42,081 nucleotides of DNA. Origin: Acidobacteriota bacterium (GTDB lineage Bacteria > Acidobacteriota > Terriglobia > Terriglobales > Acidobacteriaceae). Made by a program: the position numbers and the translations under genes. Below, one piece after another: positions 15,265 through 22,516 of the stretch. Location: contig JAJYVU010000028.1 of the NCBI GenBank assembly GCA_021791875.1, positions 1 to 42,081 on the forward strand, read 5' to 3'. Every line of letters starts with the position of its first letter. The stretch's first letter is position 1. The notes below the pieces were generated by a model that did no database searches, was not told the DNA's origin, and saw only the letters and a list, made by a program, of their open reading frames with translations.

Positions 15265-16062
15265 GTGACCTCACCCACTCCATCGCCGCGCGCCACGCTC
15301 TCCGTGGCCATGATCGCCTTCAACGAGGAAGCTAACCTTCCCCGCACTCTCGAAAGCGTCCGCTTCGCCGATGAAATCATCATCGTCGACTCCGGCTCCC
15401 ACGATCGCACCGTCGCCATCGCCGAGTCCTTTGGAGCCAAAGTCCACATCCACCAGCCCTTCGCCGGCCACGGCGAGCAGAAAAACATCGCCCTCGACCA
15501 CTGCTCCTCCGACTGGATCCTGCTTCTCGATGCCGACGAAGTCGTCACCCCTCAGCTGGCCGAAAGCATCCAACACGTCCTCGCCCTGGGCGACCGCGCG
15601 CCCTGGCGCGCCTACTGGATCGCCCGCAGCAATCTCATCTTTGGCCGCTGGATGCGCCACGGCGGCTTCTATCCCGACCGCAAGTTGCGCCTTTTCCGCC
15701 GCGGCGCCGCCCGCCTCAGCGAAGGCGTCGGCCCGCATAGCACCCCACAATTCGAAGGCAAGCGCGGCACCCTCCGTGGAGACATGCTCCACTACGCCTA
15801 TCCCTCCATGCACCTCTACCTCGAGCACATGGACCGCTACAGCACCGAGGTCGGCAAGCTCATCGCCGCCAAGGGCAAGGTCAGCCGCTCACCCTTGGCC
15901 TTCTTCTGGAACATCGTCCTCAACCCCGTCGCCACTTTCACCTACAACTACTTCTTCCGCCTCGGCTTCCTCGACGGACGCGAAGGCCTCCTCCTGCACC
16001 TCTACCACTCCGTCTACGTCAGCTGGAAATACGCCAAAGCCTGGGAAGACGCCAGGCAGTGA
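15265..16062 (+). CDS. Family 2 glycosyltransferase
   Basis: This is a GT-A-fold inverting glycosyltransferase of 265 residues, similar to the WaaE/KdtX-type enzymes of lipopolysaccharide core synthesis. Seen are SVAMIAFNEEANLPRTLES, DEIIIVDSGSHDRT and the metal-binding motif in ILLLDADEVV. The acceptor-side segment RKLRLFRRGAARLSEG is also typical. The C-terminus has a hydrophobic amphipathic stretch (LAFFWNIVLNPVATF), suggesting membrane association. The start is GTG at 15265, 24 bases after the tautomerase gene, with no clear Shine-Dalgarno. The next in-frame ATG, at 15310, would cut into the first strand. Donor and acceptor sugars cannot be inferred. Confidence 0.88.
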   Translation: MTSPTPSPRATLSVAMIAFNEEANLPRTLESVRFADEIIIVDSGSHDRTVAIAESFGAKVHIHQPFAGHGEQKNIALDHCSSDWILLLDADEVVTPQLAESIQHVLALGDRAPWRAYWIARSNLIFGRWMRHGGFYPDRKLRLFRRGAARLSEGVGPHSTPQFEGKRGTLRGDMLHYAYPSMHLYLEHMDRYSTEVGKLIAAKGKVSRSPLAFFWNIVLNPVATFTYNYFFRLGFLDGREGLLLHLYHSVYVSWKYAKAWEDARQ

Positions 16063-16099
16063 ATTGAGCAAAGCTGCCACCCGTCTCACCAGCCGCGCC

Positions 16100-16615
16100 C
16101 TACTTCAACTCCTTCGGATACGTGTGCCAGCTCTTTACCATCCGGCTCAACACTGCCGCCGATCCTACCGCCGCAACGGTAAACGGCAATACCACCTCCA
16201 GCGGAAACCAGTGGCCCGGCCTCAGCAGCAATGGGTACATCGCCAAGGCCACACCCGGCGGATGATAAGCGTGGATCAGGTTCACAAGCCCGAAGGCGAT
16301 CACCGCAGCTACAATCGCCATCAGACTTCCGTGCGAAAACAGGCTGAGCACGGTCCCCACTCCAGCCCCGGCAACCGACCCCACCACCACCGCATAGGGT
16401 TGAGCAACCGCCGCATCCGGAATCCCCAGCAAGATCGACAGCGTCGCGCCAAATGGTGGAATCAGAAACAGCCCGATGCGGTTCGTTTCCAGCGCCGCCA
16501 GAATTCCGAACATCGAGACAATCCACAGGAAATGCGACCAATCCAGGTGGGACGTGGTTCCCCAGCACCGAACCACTCTGCGAAACAGACTTTTCATCAC
16601 TCGCCGACCATGCAT
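16100..16615 (-). CDS. HPP family membrane protein
   Basis: The 171-residue protein has about four transmembrane segments and the family signature HAYHPPGVALAMYPLL (near residue 115). Some HPP proteins, characterised in plants and cyanobacteria, transport nitrite. The function in this bacterium is not established. I give the ATG at 16615; an in-frame ATG at 16597 (MKSLFRR) is an equally plausible start. It lies convergent with the glycosyltransferase gene and downstream of hrpB on the same strand. Confidence 0.85.
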   Translation of the reverse strand: MHGRRVMKSLFRRVVRCWGTTSHLDWSHFLWIVSMFGILAALETNRIGLFLIPPFGATLSILLGIPDAAVAQPYAVVVGSVAGAGVGTVLSLFSHGSLMAIVAAVIAFGLVNLIHAYHPPGVALAMYPLLLRPGHWFPLEVVLPFTVAAVGSAAVLSRMVKSWHTYPKELK

Positions 16616-16658
16616 ATTTAGAGATGCGCGCCGGTCACCCGAGTATTCGAAAATCCCC

Positions 16659-18992
16659 TCAAACCTTCTCCGGCCACTGGTGCCGCGGATACCGCCGCAT
16701 CAACTCCCGCCGCACCTGCGGATAAAGCCGCTCCCAGAACCCCGCCAGATCCGTAGTCATCTGCACCGGCCTGTGGTTCGGAGCCAGCAGATGCACTACC
16801 ACCGGCGTCCGCTCCCGCCCGATCCGCGGCGTCTCCCGCATCCCGAAAAAATCCTGCAAGCGCGACGCAATCCACGGCGGCTTCCCCCGCTCGTAATGCA
16901 CCTTCACCTGACGCCCGCCAGCCAGCCGCAAGGACACAGGAGCCAGCTCCCACAGCCGCCCACCCGCAATCCGCTGCTCCAGTGCCGCCAGCAGATGCTT
17001 TGCCTCCGCCCGCAGCTCGGCAAAGCTCACCAGTCCCACGCACATCTCCCGTAGCGCCGCTTCCACATCCGGCGTATCGCCGCCCGCAAACTCCGCCCGC
17101 GCCACAAGCGCTTCCAGCGCATCCGCATCCACAAACCGCTCCACTCCCGCCTCGACCGCCTGGTGCGCGAGCATCGCCGCCGCAGCCTCGGCATCCGGCC
17201 TCGCCCCGCGCGACTCCTCAATCACCAGCTCGTCATACAGCAGCCGGCTCACTGCCTCCACCCGCTCGGCCTTGGAATTCCATTCCAGATCCACGCGCTC
17301 CCGCACCCGCTCTGGAAACTGATCAATTAGCCACTCAGGCTCTACCCTCGCCGTCATTCGTATCAGTGGCAGTGGCTTATCCTTTCGATCTTCGGCGTCC
17401 ACCGCCACCATAAACTCATACCTCGGCGCCTCGCCCGTCAACTCCGCCGAACCGCCCGTCGAAAGCAGCACCTGTTTCCCCGCCCGCAGCCGCGCCACCC
17501 TGTCCGGAAACCCCGCCAGCACCGCCTGCAGCAGAGCGACTTCATTACGCCCCTTCTGCTTCGAGGGCTTCACAATCCGCTGCAACTGTTCCATATGCTT
17601 CTGGATCACCGGCTCGCGCCCCGCCCGCACCGCGTCCAGCGCGTGCGGCAGATCCGGCTCCGTCACCGCCGCACCCGAACCCAGCATCGCCGCCACCATG
17701 CAGCCATCCTCGCCCACGCCGCGCTCCATCGCCTCCACCACCATCCGCGCCAGCCGCGGAGGAAGCGGCATTCGCATCAGTCGCTGTGCCAAATCTCCCC
17801 TCGCGCCCAGCCGGTCCAGCAGCCGCTCCGCTGCCTCCACGGCCTGCTCCGGCGGAGCCTCCAGCCAATCCAGCTCCCGCGGATGCTTCACACTCATCGC
17901 CCGCAGCGCCAGACACAAATGCGACAAGTCGCTCCGCGCCATCTCCGGCGTCTCGTACTCGGGCCGCAGCCGAAAATCCTCTGCCGGATACAGCCGCACC
18001 ACGCGCCCCGGCCCGGTTCGCCCCGCGCGCCCCGCCCGCTGCCTCGCCGACGCCTGACTCACCCGCGCCACATGCAGCGTCGGCAGCCCCGTCCACGGCG
18101 ACCACGTCGCCACCCGTGCCAGCCCGCTGTCGATCACCGCCGTCACGCCTTCGACCGTGATCGAGCTTTCCGCCACATTGGTCGACAGAATCAGCTTCCG
18201 CTTGTCCGCCGGACTCACCGCCCGGTCCTGCTCCTCCGGCGGCAGACTTCCATGCAGCGGAAGCACCAGCATCCCCGCTCGCCGCGCCAACGGCTCGCAC
18301 TCCCGCATCGCCCGCCGAATCTCCGCTGCTCCCGGCAGAAACGCAAGAATATCGCCCGTCCAGCCCTCCGCCAGCAGCGCCTCCACCGCCTTCGCAACCT
18401 GCTTCTCCAGGGGCTCCGGCGAGTACGGCGTATTTGTAACCGTCAGAGGATACAATCGCCCCTCTGACCGCATCACCGCGCACCCTCCCAGAAAATCCGC
18501 CACCGGCTGCGCGTCCAGCGTCGCCGACATCACCACCAGCTTCAATCCCGGCCGCCGCCTTTGCAGCCGCTTCAGCAGCGCCAGCGCCAGATCCGTATCC
18601 AGGTGCCGCTCGTGGAACTCGTCCAGCACCACCGCGTCCACGCCCTTCAGCTCCGGATCGGTAATCAGTCGCCGCGTCAGCACACCTTCCGTCACAAACC
18701 GCAACCGCGTCCGCGGCCCCGTCACATCCTCAAACCGGACCTGGTATCCCACTCGCTCGCCGGCACGCTCCCCCATCTCCTCGGCCACGCGCCGCGCTGC
18801 CATGCGCGCCGCAATCCGCCGCGGCTCCAGCACCACAACTTCGCCCGGCACCAGATCCAGCAGCGCTGGAGGCACACGAGTCGTCTTGCCCGCGCCCGGG
18901 GCCGCTTCCAGCACCACGCTGTCAGCTTCGTTCAGTTTTTTGAGGAGTTCCGGCAGAATCGCATCCACCGGCAAAGATATTTTGCGCTTCAC
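16659..18992 (-). CDS. hrpB: ATP-dependent RNA helicase HrpB
   Basis: This is a DEAH-type superfamily 2 helicase whose exact substrate in bacteria is poorly defined. The 777-residue protein has Walker A APGAGKTTR (31-39), LEPRRIAARMAA (Ia), the HrpB-type box DEFHERHLDTDLAL (II), SATLD (III), and STNVAESSITVEG (V) followed by QRAGRAGRTGPG (VI). The C-terminal HrpB-specific region ends with the RRYPRHQWPE signature. The start is GTG at 18992, placed inside a perfect hairpin (18992-19012), so the start codon may be occluded. The length is slightly shorter than the roughly 810-850 usual for HrpB. Confidence 0.95.
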   Translation of the reverse strand: MKRKISLPVDAILPELLKKLNEADSVVLEAAPGAGKTTRVPPALLDLVPGEVVVLEPRRIAARMAARRVAEEMGERAGERVGYQVRFEDVTGPRTRLRFVTEGVLTRRLITDPELKGVDAVVLDEFHERHLDTDLALALLKRLQRRRPGLKLVVMSATLDAQPVADFLGGCAVMRSEGRLYPLTVTNTPYSPEPLEKQVAKAVEALLAEGWTGDILAFLPGAAEIRRAMRECEPLARRAGMLVLPLHGSLPPEEQDRAVSPADKRKLILSTNVAESSITVEGVTAVIDSGLARVATWSPWTGLPTLHVARVSQASARQRAGRAGRTGPGRVVRLYPAEDFRLRPEYETPEMARSDLSHLCLALRAMSVKHPRELDWLEAPPEQAVEAAERLLDRLGARGDLAQRLMRMPLPPRLARMVVEAMERGVGEDGCMVAAMLGSGAAVTEPDLPHALDAVRAGREPVIQKHMEQLQRIVKPSKQKGRNEVALLQAVLAGFPDRVARLRAGKQVLLSTGGSAELTGEAPRYEFMVAVDAEDRKDKPLPLIRMTARVEPEWLIDQFPERVRERVDLEWNSKAERVEAVSRLLYDELVIEESRGARPDAEAAAAMLAHQAVEAGVERFVDADALEALVARAEFAGGDTPDVEAALREMCVGLVSFAELRAEAKHLLAALEQRIAGGRLWELAPVSLRLAGGRQVKVHYERGKPPWIASRLQDFFGMRETPRIGRERTPVVVHLLAPNHRPVQMTTDLAGFWERLYPQVRRELMRRYPRHQWPEKV

Positions 18993-19012
18993 CGTGTTTC
19001 ATCGAAACACGG
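18992..19012 (-). promoter_or_regulatory. Perfect hairpin over the hrpB start codon
   Basis: CCGTGTTT (18992-18999) and AAACACGG (19005-19012) form an 8-bp perfect stem with a 5-base loop. The GTG start of hrpB begins at the last base of the stem. On the minus strand the loop contains an out-of-frame ATG. It could limit translation initiation. Confidence 0.5.
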
Positions 19013-19039
19013 CCTTCGCACCGCGTCAATCGCAGGCGA

Positions 19040-19096
19040 GTCTCGAAAGGGGGAGTGCTGTGAGTCTCATGCTTCCTGCCTCACAGTCTTCGAGAC
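19040..19096 (-). other. Nested stem structure between the 101-residue protein gene and hrpB
   Basis: The outer arms GTCTCGAA (19040-19047) and TTCGAGAC (19089-19096) enclose inner arms CTGTGAG (19058-19064) and CTCACAG (19080-19086). All are perfect matches. On the minus strand only two bases separate outer and inner stem on the 5' side and ten on the 3' side. It is 14 bases past the stop of the upstream gene. It could be a terminator without U-tract, an mRNA-stabilising 3' end or a structured leader of hrpB. Confidence 0.55.
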
Positions 19097-19110
19097 AGAT
19101 TTCCAGCCCA

Positions 19111-19416
19111 TTAGCTAATAATTATCGAATGCCCACCTATCTGCCGTAGGCTGGAACCGCAATTTGTACCTTGATTCTGGTGATCCCAGCCGATCGTACC
19201 AGATGTCTGCGCCACCGCAACATTGCCATTCGTTGGCCAGATATCTCCAGCGTTAAAGTCCTGCCCGCTCGGCAACGGCGGGTTGAAGTCATTCGCATTG
19301 CCACTGGTGACACAGAACCTGTAGTTCGAGTCAAATGCCAGCACCAGATTGTCGTCTACATTCATAGGTAGAGCTTGTGCAGCATGCCCTACAAGAATGA
19401 CCCAGGTTTTCGCCAT
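19111..19416 (-). CDS. Small hypothetical protein downstream of the kinase-TPR gene
   Basis: I do not recognise this 101-residue protein. It is acidic to neutral and rich in Asn, Gly, Gln and Ser, with only two cysteines (one in NYRFCVTSGNANDF, one in GTNCGSS). Its beta-type sequence includes SGTIGWDHQNQ. It has no signal peptide. GGGGGAAG about six bases before the ATG is a good Shine-Dalgarno, which supports a real gene. It starts 47 bases after the kinase gene and probably shares its transcript, suggesting a functional link such as a kinase substrate, but nothing in the sequence proves that. Confidence 0.75.
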   Translation of the reverse strand: MAKTWVILVGHAAQALPMNVDDNLVLAFDSNYRFCVTSGNANDFNPPLPSGQDFNAGDIWPTNGNVAVAQTSGTIGWDHQNQGTNCGSSLRQIGGHSIIIS

Positions 19417-19463
19417 GATCTACTTCCCCCTTTTCGCTTGAATTGCACTGCTTGCTCCGCAGC

Positions 19464-22148
19464 TTACTTTCCAGGCAGCGCTGTTTGCACTTCGGGATCC
19501 GTTAAGTACTTTTTCAACCCGCTGTCAGCGACCAGCTGCGACTTCGTAAGGCCATTCCGCAGCGCAGCAACAATATACTGCACTGTATGCTTGCGGTCAC
19601 CGAGCAAGTCATAGGCATCTGCCACCAGTTGTAAATTCCCGGCATCGTTCGGCGCCACCGCCAACGCCGTTTGGATCTGCATCAGCGCCTTTTGTTTCAT
19701 CTCCAGCGCGGCATACAGATCAGCAAGTGCTCCATTTGCGTATACGTTCTGCGGCTGGCGCTTCACCTCGGCTTCCAGCAGCGGAAGCTCATGCCGCATC
19801 GCATCCCTGGCCTTCTGCATCTCACCCATCGCCCGGTAATCCACCACAAGGTCCTCCCACACCAGGTAGTTGTGCGCATCGATCGCAAGCCCCTGCCGGA
19901 TCAATTTCGCCGCCTTCTCATACTGCCCGTCTTGGCTGTAAGCAAATCCCAGGTTCACCAGCGCCGGATAACTCGGGCGAATCGCAATGGCCTTCTGGAG
20001 TAACTTCTCAGCTTCAGAACGCTGGCTTACATCTCCGGAATCCAGGTACGCCCCGGCAAGATTGGATAACACCTGCGAATTATCCGGAGTAAGTTGTAGT
20101 GCGTGTTTGAACGTTTGAATCGACTCTTTATACTTTCCCTGCCATTCATAGAAAGCGCCCAGTTTATCGAATCCGTTCCAGTCATCCGGCCGCATGTAAG
20201 CGGCCCGGATATAGGTCTTCTCCGCTTCGGCAACCCTTCCCGATAGCTGATAGGCCTTCGCCAGCCCTTGTAACGCCTGCGGATTCCGCGGATCCTCTTG
20301 CAGCGCCTGCTGAAATTCTGAAATCGCCAGCTGCACGCTTCCCTTCTCGTTGTGAACCTGGCCTAGCGTCACGTACGCCGCTGCCAGAGACGAATCCAGT
20401 TCCAAAGACTTCGTGCATACCTGTTCTGCTTCTTTCAACCATTGCGGATTTTGGTCAGTCCTGTATTTCAGCCAATACGCCTGACCAAGCTCCGCATACG
20501 CCAGCGCAAAATTCGGATCGCTCGCCACCGTCTGCTTCAGTTCCGCAATCGCCTTGTCCAGGTTCCCCGGCTTGTCATACCGTTCCAGGTAGCCCCGCGC
20601 TGTCAAATACGCCTCATACGCCAGCGGATCCCCAGCCGCCGCCGAAGGCACCGCCGCCGATTTCGCCATCTCCACGTGCATCAAATTCGCCAGCTGCGTC
20701 ACTGCCTGCGTTTCCAGCGTCGCAAGATCGCCGTTCGTATCCGAGAGCGTCGCCGAACCAAGCTCCCGCATCCCGTCCGCATCGATCAGCTCCACTTTAA
20801 GTCGCGTACTCTTTCCGCTCTGCTCCACCGCCCCCTGCACGACCAGCGTCGCGCCCAGCTTCTTCTGTGCTTCCTGCGGATCCGTCACCTTCAGTCGCCG
20901 AACCTCGCTCGCCGGCACCACCCACAGCGACCGATCCTCGTTTCCCAGGTTCGCCAGCCGATCCGTCAGAGAATCCATCAGGCCTTCTGACAACGCTTGC
21001 GCATCCGCCCCGCTCCCATTCGTCGTCAAAGGCAGGACTGCAATATGCTTTACCTTGGGTGCGCCCGTGATCCAATTACCCACGTCATCCCGCAGCGCAG
21101 GCACAAAGGCCACGACAAGCGCCGCCGCCAGCAGCACCGAAATAGCCGCCGCGCTCGCCGTCCACACCCACGGCGGCCACTTCTTCGCCGCCTCGCCCGA
21201 GCGCATCATCGACCGTGACGCCAGTTCGCGCAGTCTGCGCAACTGCGCGCTGTCCTGGCTGCTTTTGCTCTTGGGCGCCACCAGGCCGCTCGCCGTCGTT
21301 GCGCTCTCGCCGGTCGCCGGCATCGTCGTCAACAGTTTTTGCAGCCCCACCACAAATTCCGCGCAGGAGCCGTAGCGCTCTTCCGGATCCTTCGCCAGCG
21401 CCCGGTACAGCACCTTCTGCACGTCGCGATTCAAATGCTCCAGGTTCACAGGGGCGTCATTCAAAATCGCGTACAGAATCCCGCCCAGCGTATCCCGCTG
21501 AAACGGATTCGCCCCTGTCAGCATCTCCGCCAGCACCACACCCAGCGCCCATATGTCGCTCCGGGTGTCCACCATCTTGCCCAGCGCCTGCTCGGGAGAC
21601 ATATACGCCACGGTCCCTGTGGTTCCCGTGCGCGAAGCCGTCTGCGAAGTCATCACATACGCCAGCCCGAAATCCACGATCTTCGGCAGCCCCGCAGACG
21701 TCATCATCACGTTCGACGGCTTGATGTCCCGGTGGACAATCCCCTGCGCATGCGCCTCTGCCAGCCCCTCCGCCAACTGGATCGTCAGCTTTACGGCTTC
21801 GCGCGGCGTGACACTCCCCTGGCGTATCCTCTCGGCCAGTGAGTCGCCCTCGTAAAACGCCATCACCAGGAATATCTGCCCGTCCGGCGTTTCCTCGACC
21901 CCGTGAATCACTCCAATGTTCGGGTGATCCAATCCCGAGGCAATCCGCGCCTCGCGCAAGAATCTCTCTTTATCCCGCGGATGCGCCGCCAGCTCCGGCG
22001 GCAGAAACTTCAGCGCGACCGTCCGCCGTAGCTTCAGATCCAGCGCCTTCAGCACAACGCCCATGCCGCCGGCGCCTGCCACGCCCAACACCCGGTAGTT
22101 TCCGGCAATCATGTCGCCTGTTGTAAAGCGCTGTATTGACTCGGGCAT
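19464..22148 (-). CDS. Transmembrane Ser/Thr protein kinase with TolB-like and TPR domains
   Basis: This is a receptor-type Hanks kinase of 894 residues. The N-terminal cytoplasmic kinase domain has the glycine loop GVAGAGGMGVV (22-32), Lys47 in VALKFL, catalytic HRDIKPSN (Asp141), DFG (Asp159) and MSPEQALG, so it looks active. A single membrane segment lies at about 328-350. After it comes a TolB/FlgO-like region (about 366-470, beginning KHIAVLPL) and then about ten TPR units to the C-terminus. This layout is frequent in Acidobacteriota. The outer part presumably senses or scaffolds in the periplasm. The start ATG has GGAAGG two bases before it. The 101-residue gene follows on the same strand. 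Confidence 0.93.
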   Translation of the reverse strand: MPESIQRFTTGDMIAGNYRVLGVAGAGGMGVVLKALDLKLRRTVALKFLPPELAAHPRDKERFLREARIASGLDHPNIGVIHGVEETPDGQIFLVMAFYEGDSLAERIRQGSVTPREAVKLTIQLAEGLAEAHAQGIVHRDIKPSNVMMTSAGLPKIVDFGLAYVMTSQTASRTGTTGTVAYMSPEQALGKMVDTRSDIWALGVVLAEMLTGANPFQRDTLGGILYAILNDAPVNLEHLNRDVQKVLYRALAKDPEERYGSCAEFVVGLQKLLTTMPATGESATTASGLVAPKSKSSQDSAQLRRLRELASRSMMRSGEAAKKWPPWVWTASAAAISVLLAAALVVAFVPALRDDVGNWITGAPKVKHIAVLPLTTNGSGADAQALSEGLMDSLTDRLANLGNEDRSLWVVPASEVRRLKVTDPQEAQKKLGATLVVQGAVEQSGKSTRLKVELIDADGMRELGSATLSDTNGDLATLETQAVTQLANLMHVEMAKSAAVPSAAAGDPLAYEAYLTARGYLERYDKPGNLDKAIAELKQTVASDPNFALAYAELGQAYWLKYRTDQNPQWLKEAEQVCTKSLELDSSLAAAYVTLGQVHNEKGSVQLAISEFQQALQEDPRNPQALQGLAKAYQLSGRVAEAEKTYIRAAYMRPDDWNGFDKLGAFYEWQGKYKESIQTFKHALQLTPDNSQVLSNLAGAYLDSGDVSQRSEAEKLLQKAIAIRPSYPALVNLGFAYSQDGQYEKAAKLIRQGLAIDAHNYLVWEDLVVDYRAMGEMQKARDAMRHELPLLEAEVKRQPQNVYANGALADLYAALEMKQKALMQIQTALAVAPNDAGNLQLVADAYDLLGDRKHTVQYIVAALRNGLTKSQLVADSGLKKYLTDPEVQTALPGK

Positions 22149-22404
22149 AGCCTTCCGACGTTAAGTGCTTGGATGCGTTGATGGTACGGCCAAACGGACC
22201 GCCTCGCAACAACACGTCCTCACCTCGGCATCCCTCGTCTGGCAAAAGCAGAAAACCTTATCTCTCCCTTCGTGATTCCATAACCCTAACCGCCTTAAAA
22301 TATCCCAAAAATAGAAGATCGCGTCCCTTCCATCGAACCCTCCTGCAACGCGACTGGTGCGTATCCTCTCCGCAAGTCGCTGTAAATACGTCGCCCCGAC
22401 TCGT

Positions 22405-22410
22405 TATACT
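22405..22410 (+). promoter_or_regulatory. Candidate -10 element of the histidine kinase operon
   Basis: TATACT fits the TANNCT pattern seen before other genes here. It lies 106 bases before the kinase ATG and 22 bases before a short leader frame. No convincing -35 was found. Confidence 0.4.
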
Positions 22411-22432
22411 CAAGAGGGTTCTTGTACAGGAA

Positions 22433-22471
22433 ATGGAAGCGGCTCTGGCAGTCAACGTGCAATGGGAGTGA
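22433..22471 (+). CDS. Possible 12-residue leader peptide
   Basis: ATG to TGA encodes MEAALAVNVQWE. ACAGGAA immediately precedes the ATG, a weak ribosome-binding sequence placed too close. It lies between a TATACT hexamer and the histidine kinase start. It may be a leader peptide or chance. Confidence 0.25.
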   Translation: MEAALAVNVQWE

Positions 22472-22516
22472 CGTAGGCCGCTCCCCCTGCATCCACGCGA
22501 GGGCCTGAGTTCCGCG

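Larger units (their letters stand above)
22149..22516. other. Divergent intergenic region, no main gene
   Basis: This 368-base gap separates the kinase-TPR gene (minus) from the histidine kinase gene (plus). I see a TATACT hexamer at 22405-22410 and a 12-codon reading frame at 22433-22471. No strong hairpin or other gene is evident in the rest. Confidence 0.6.
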
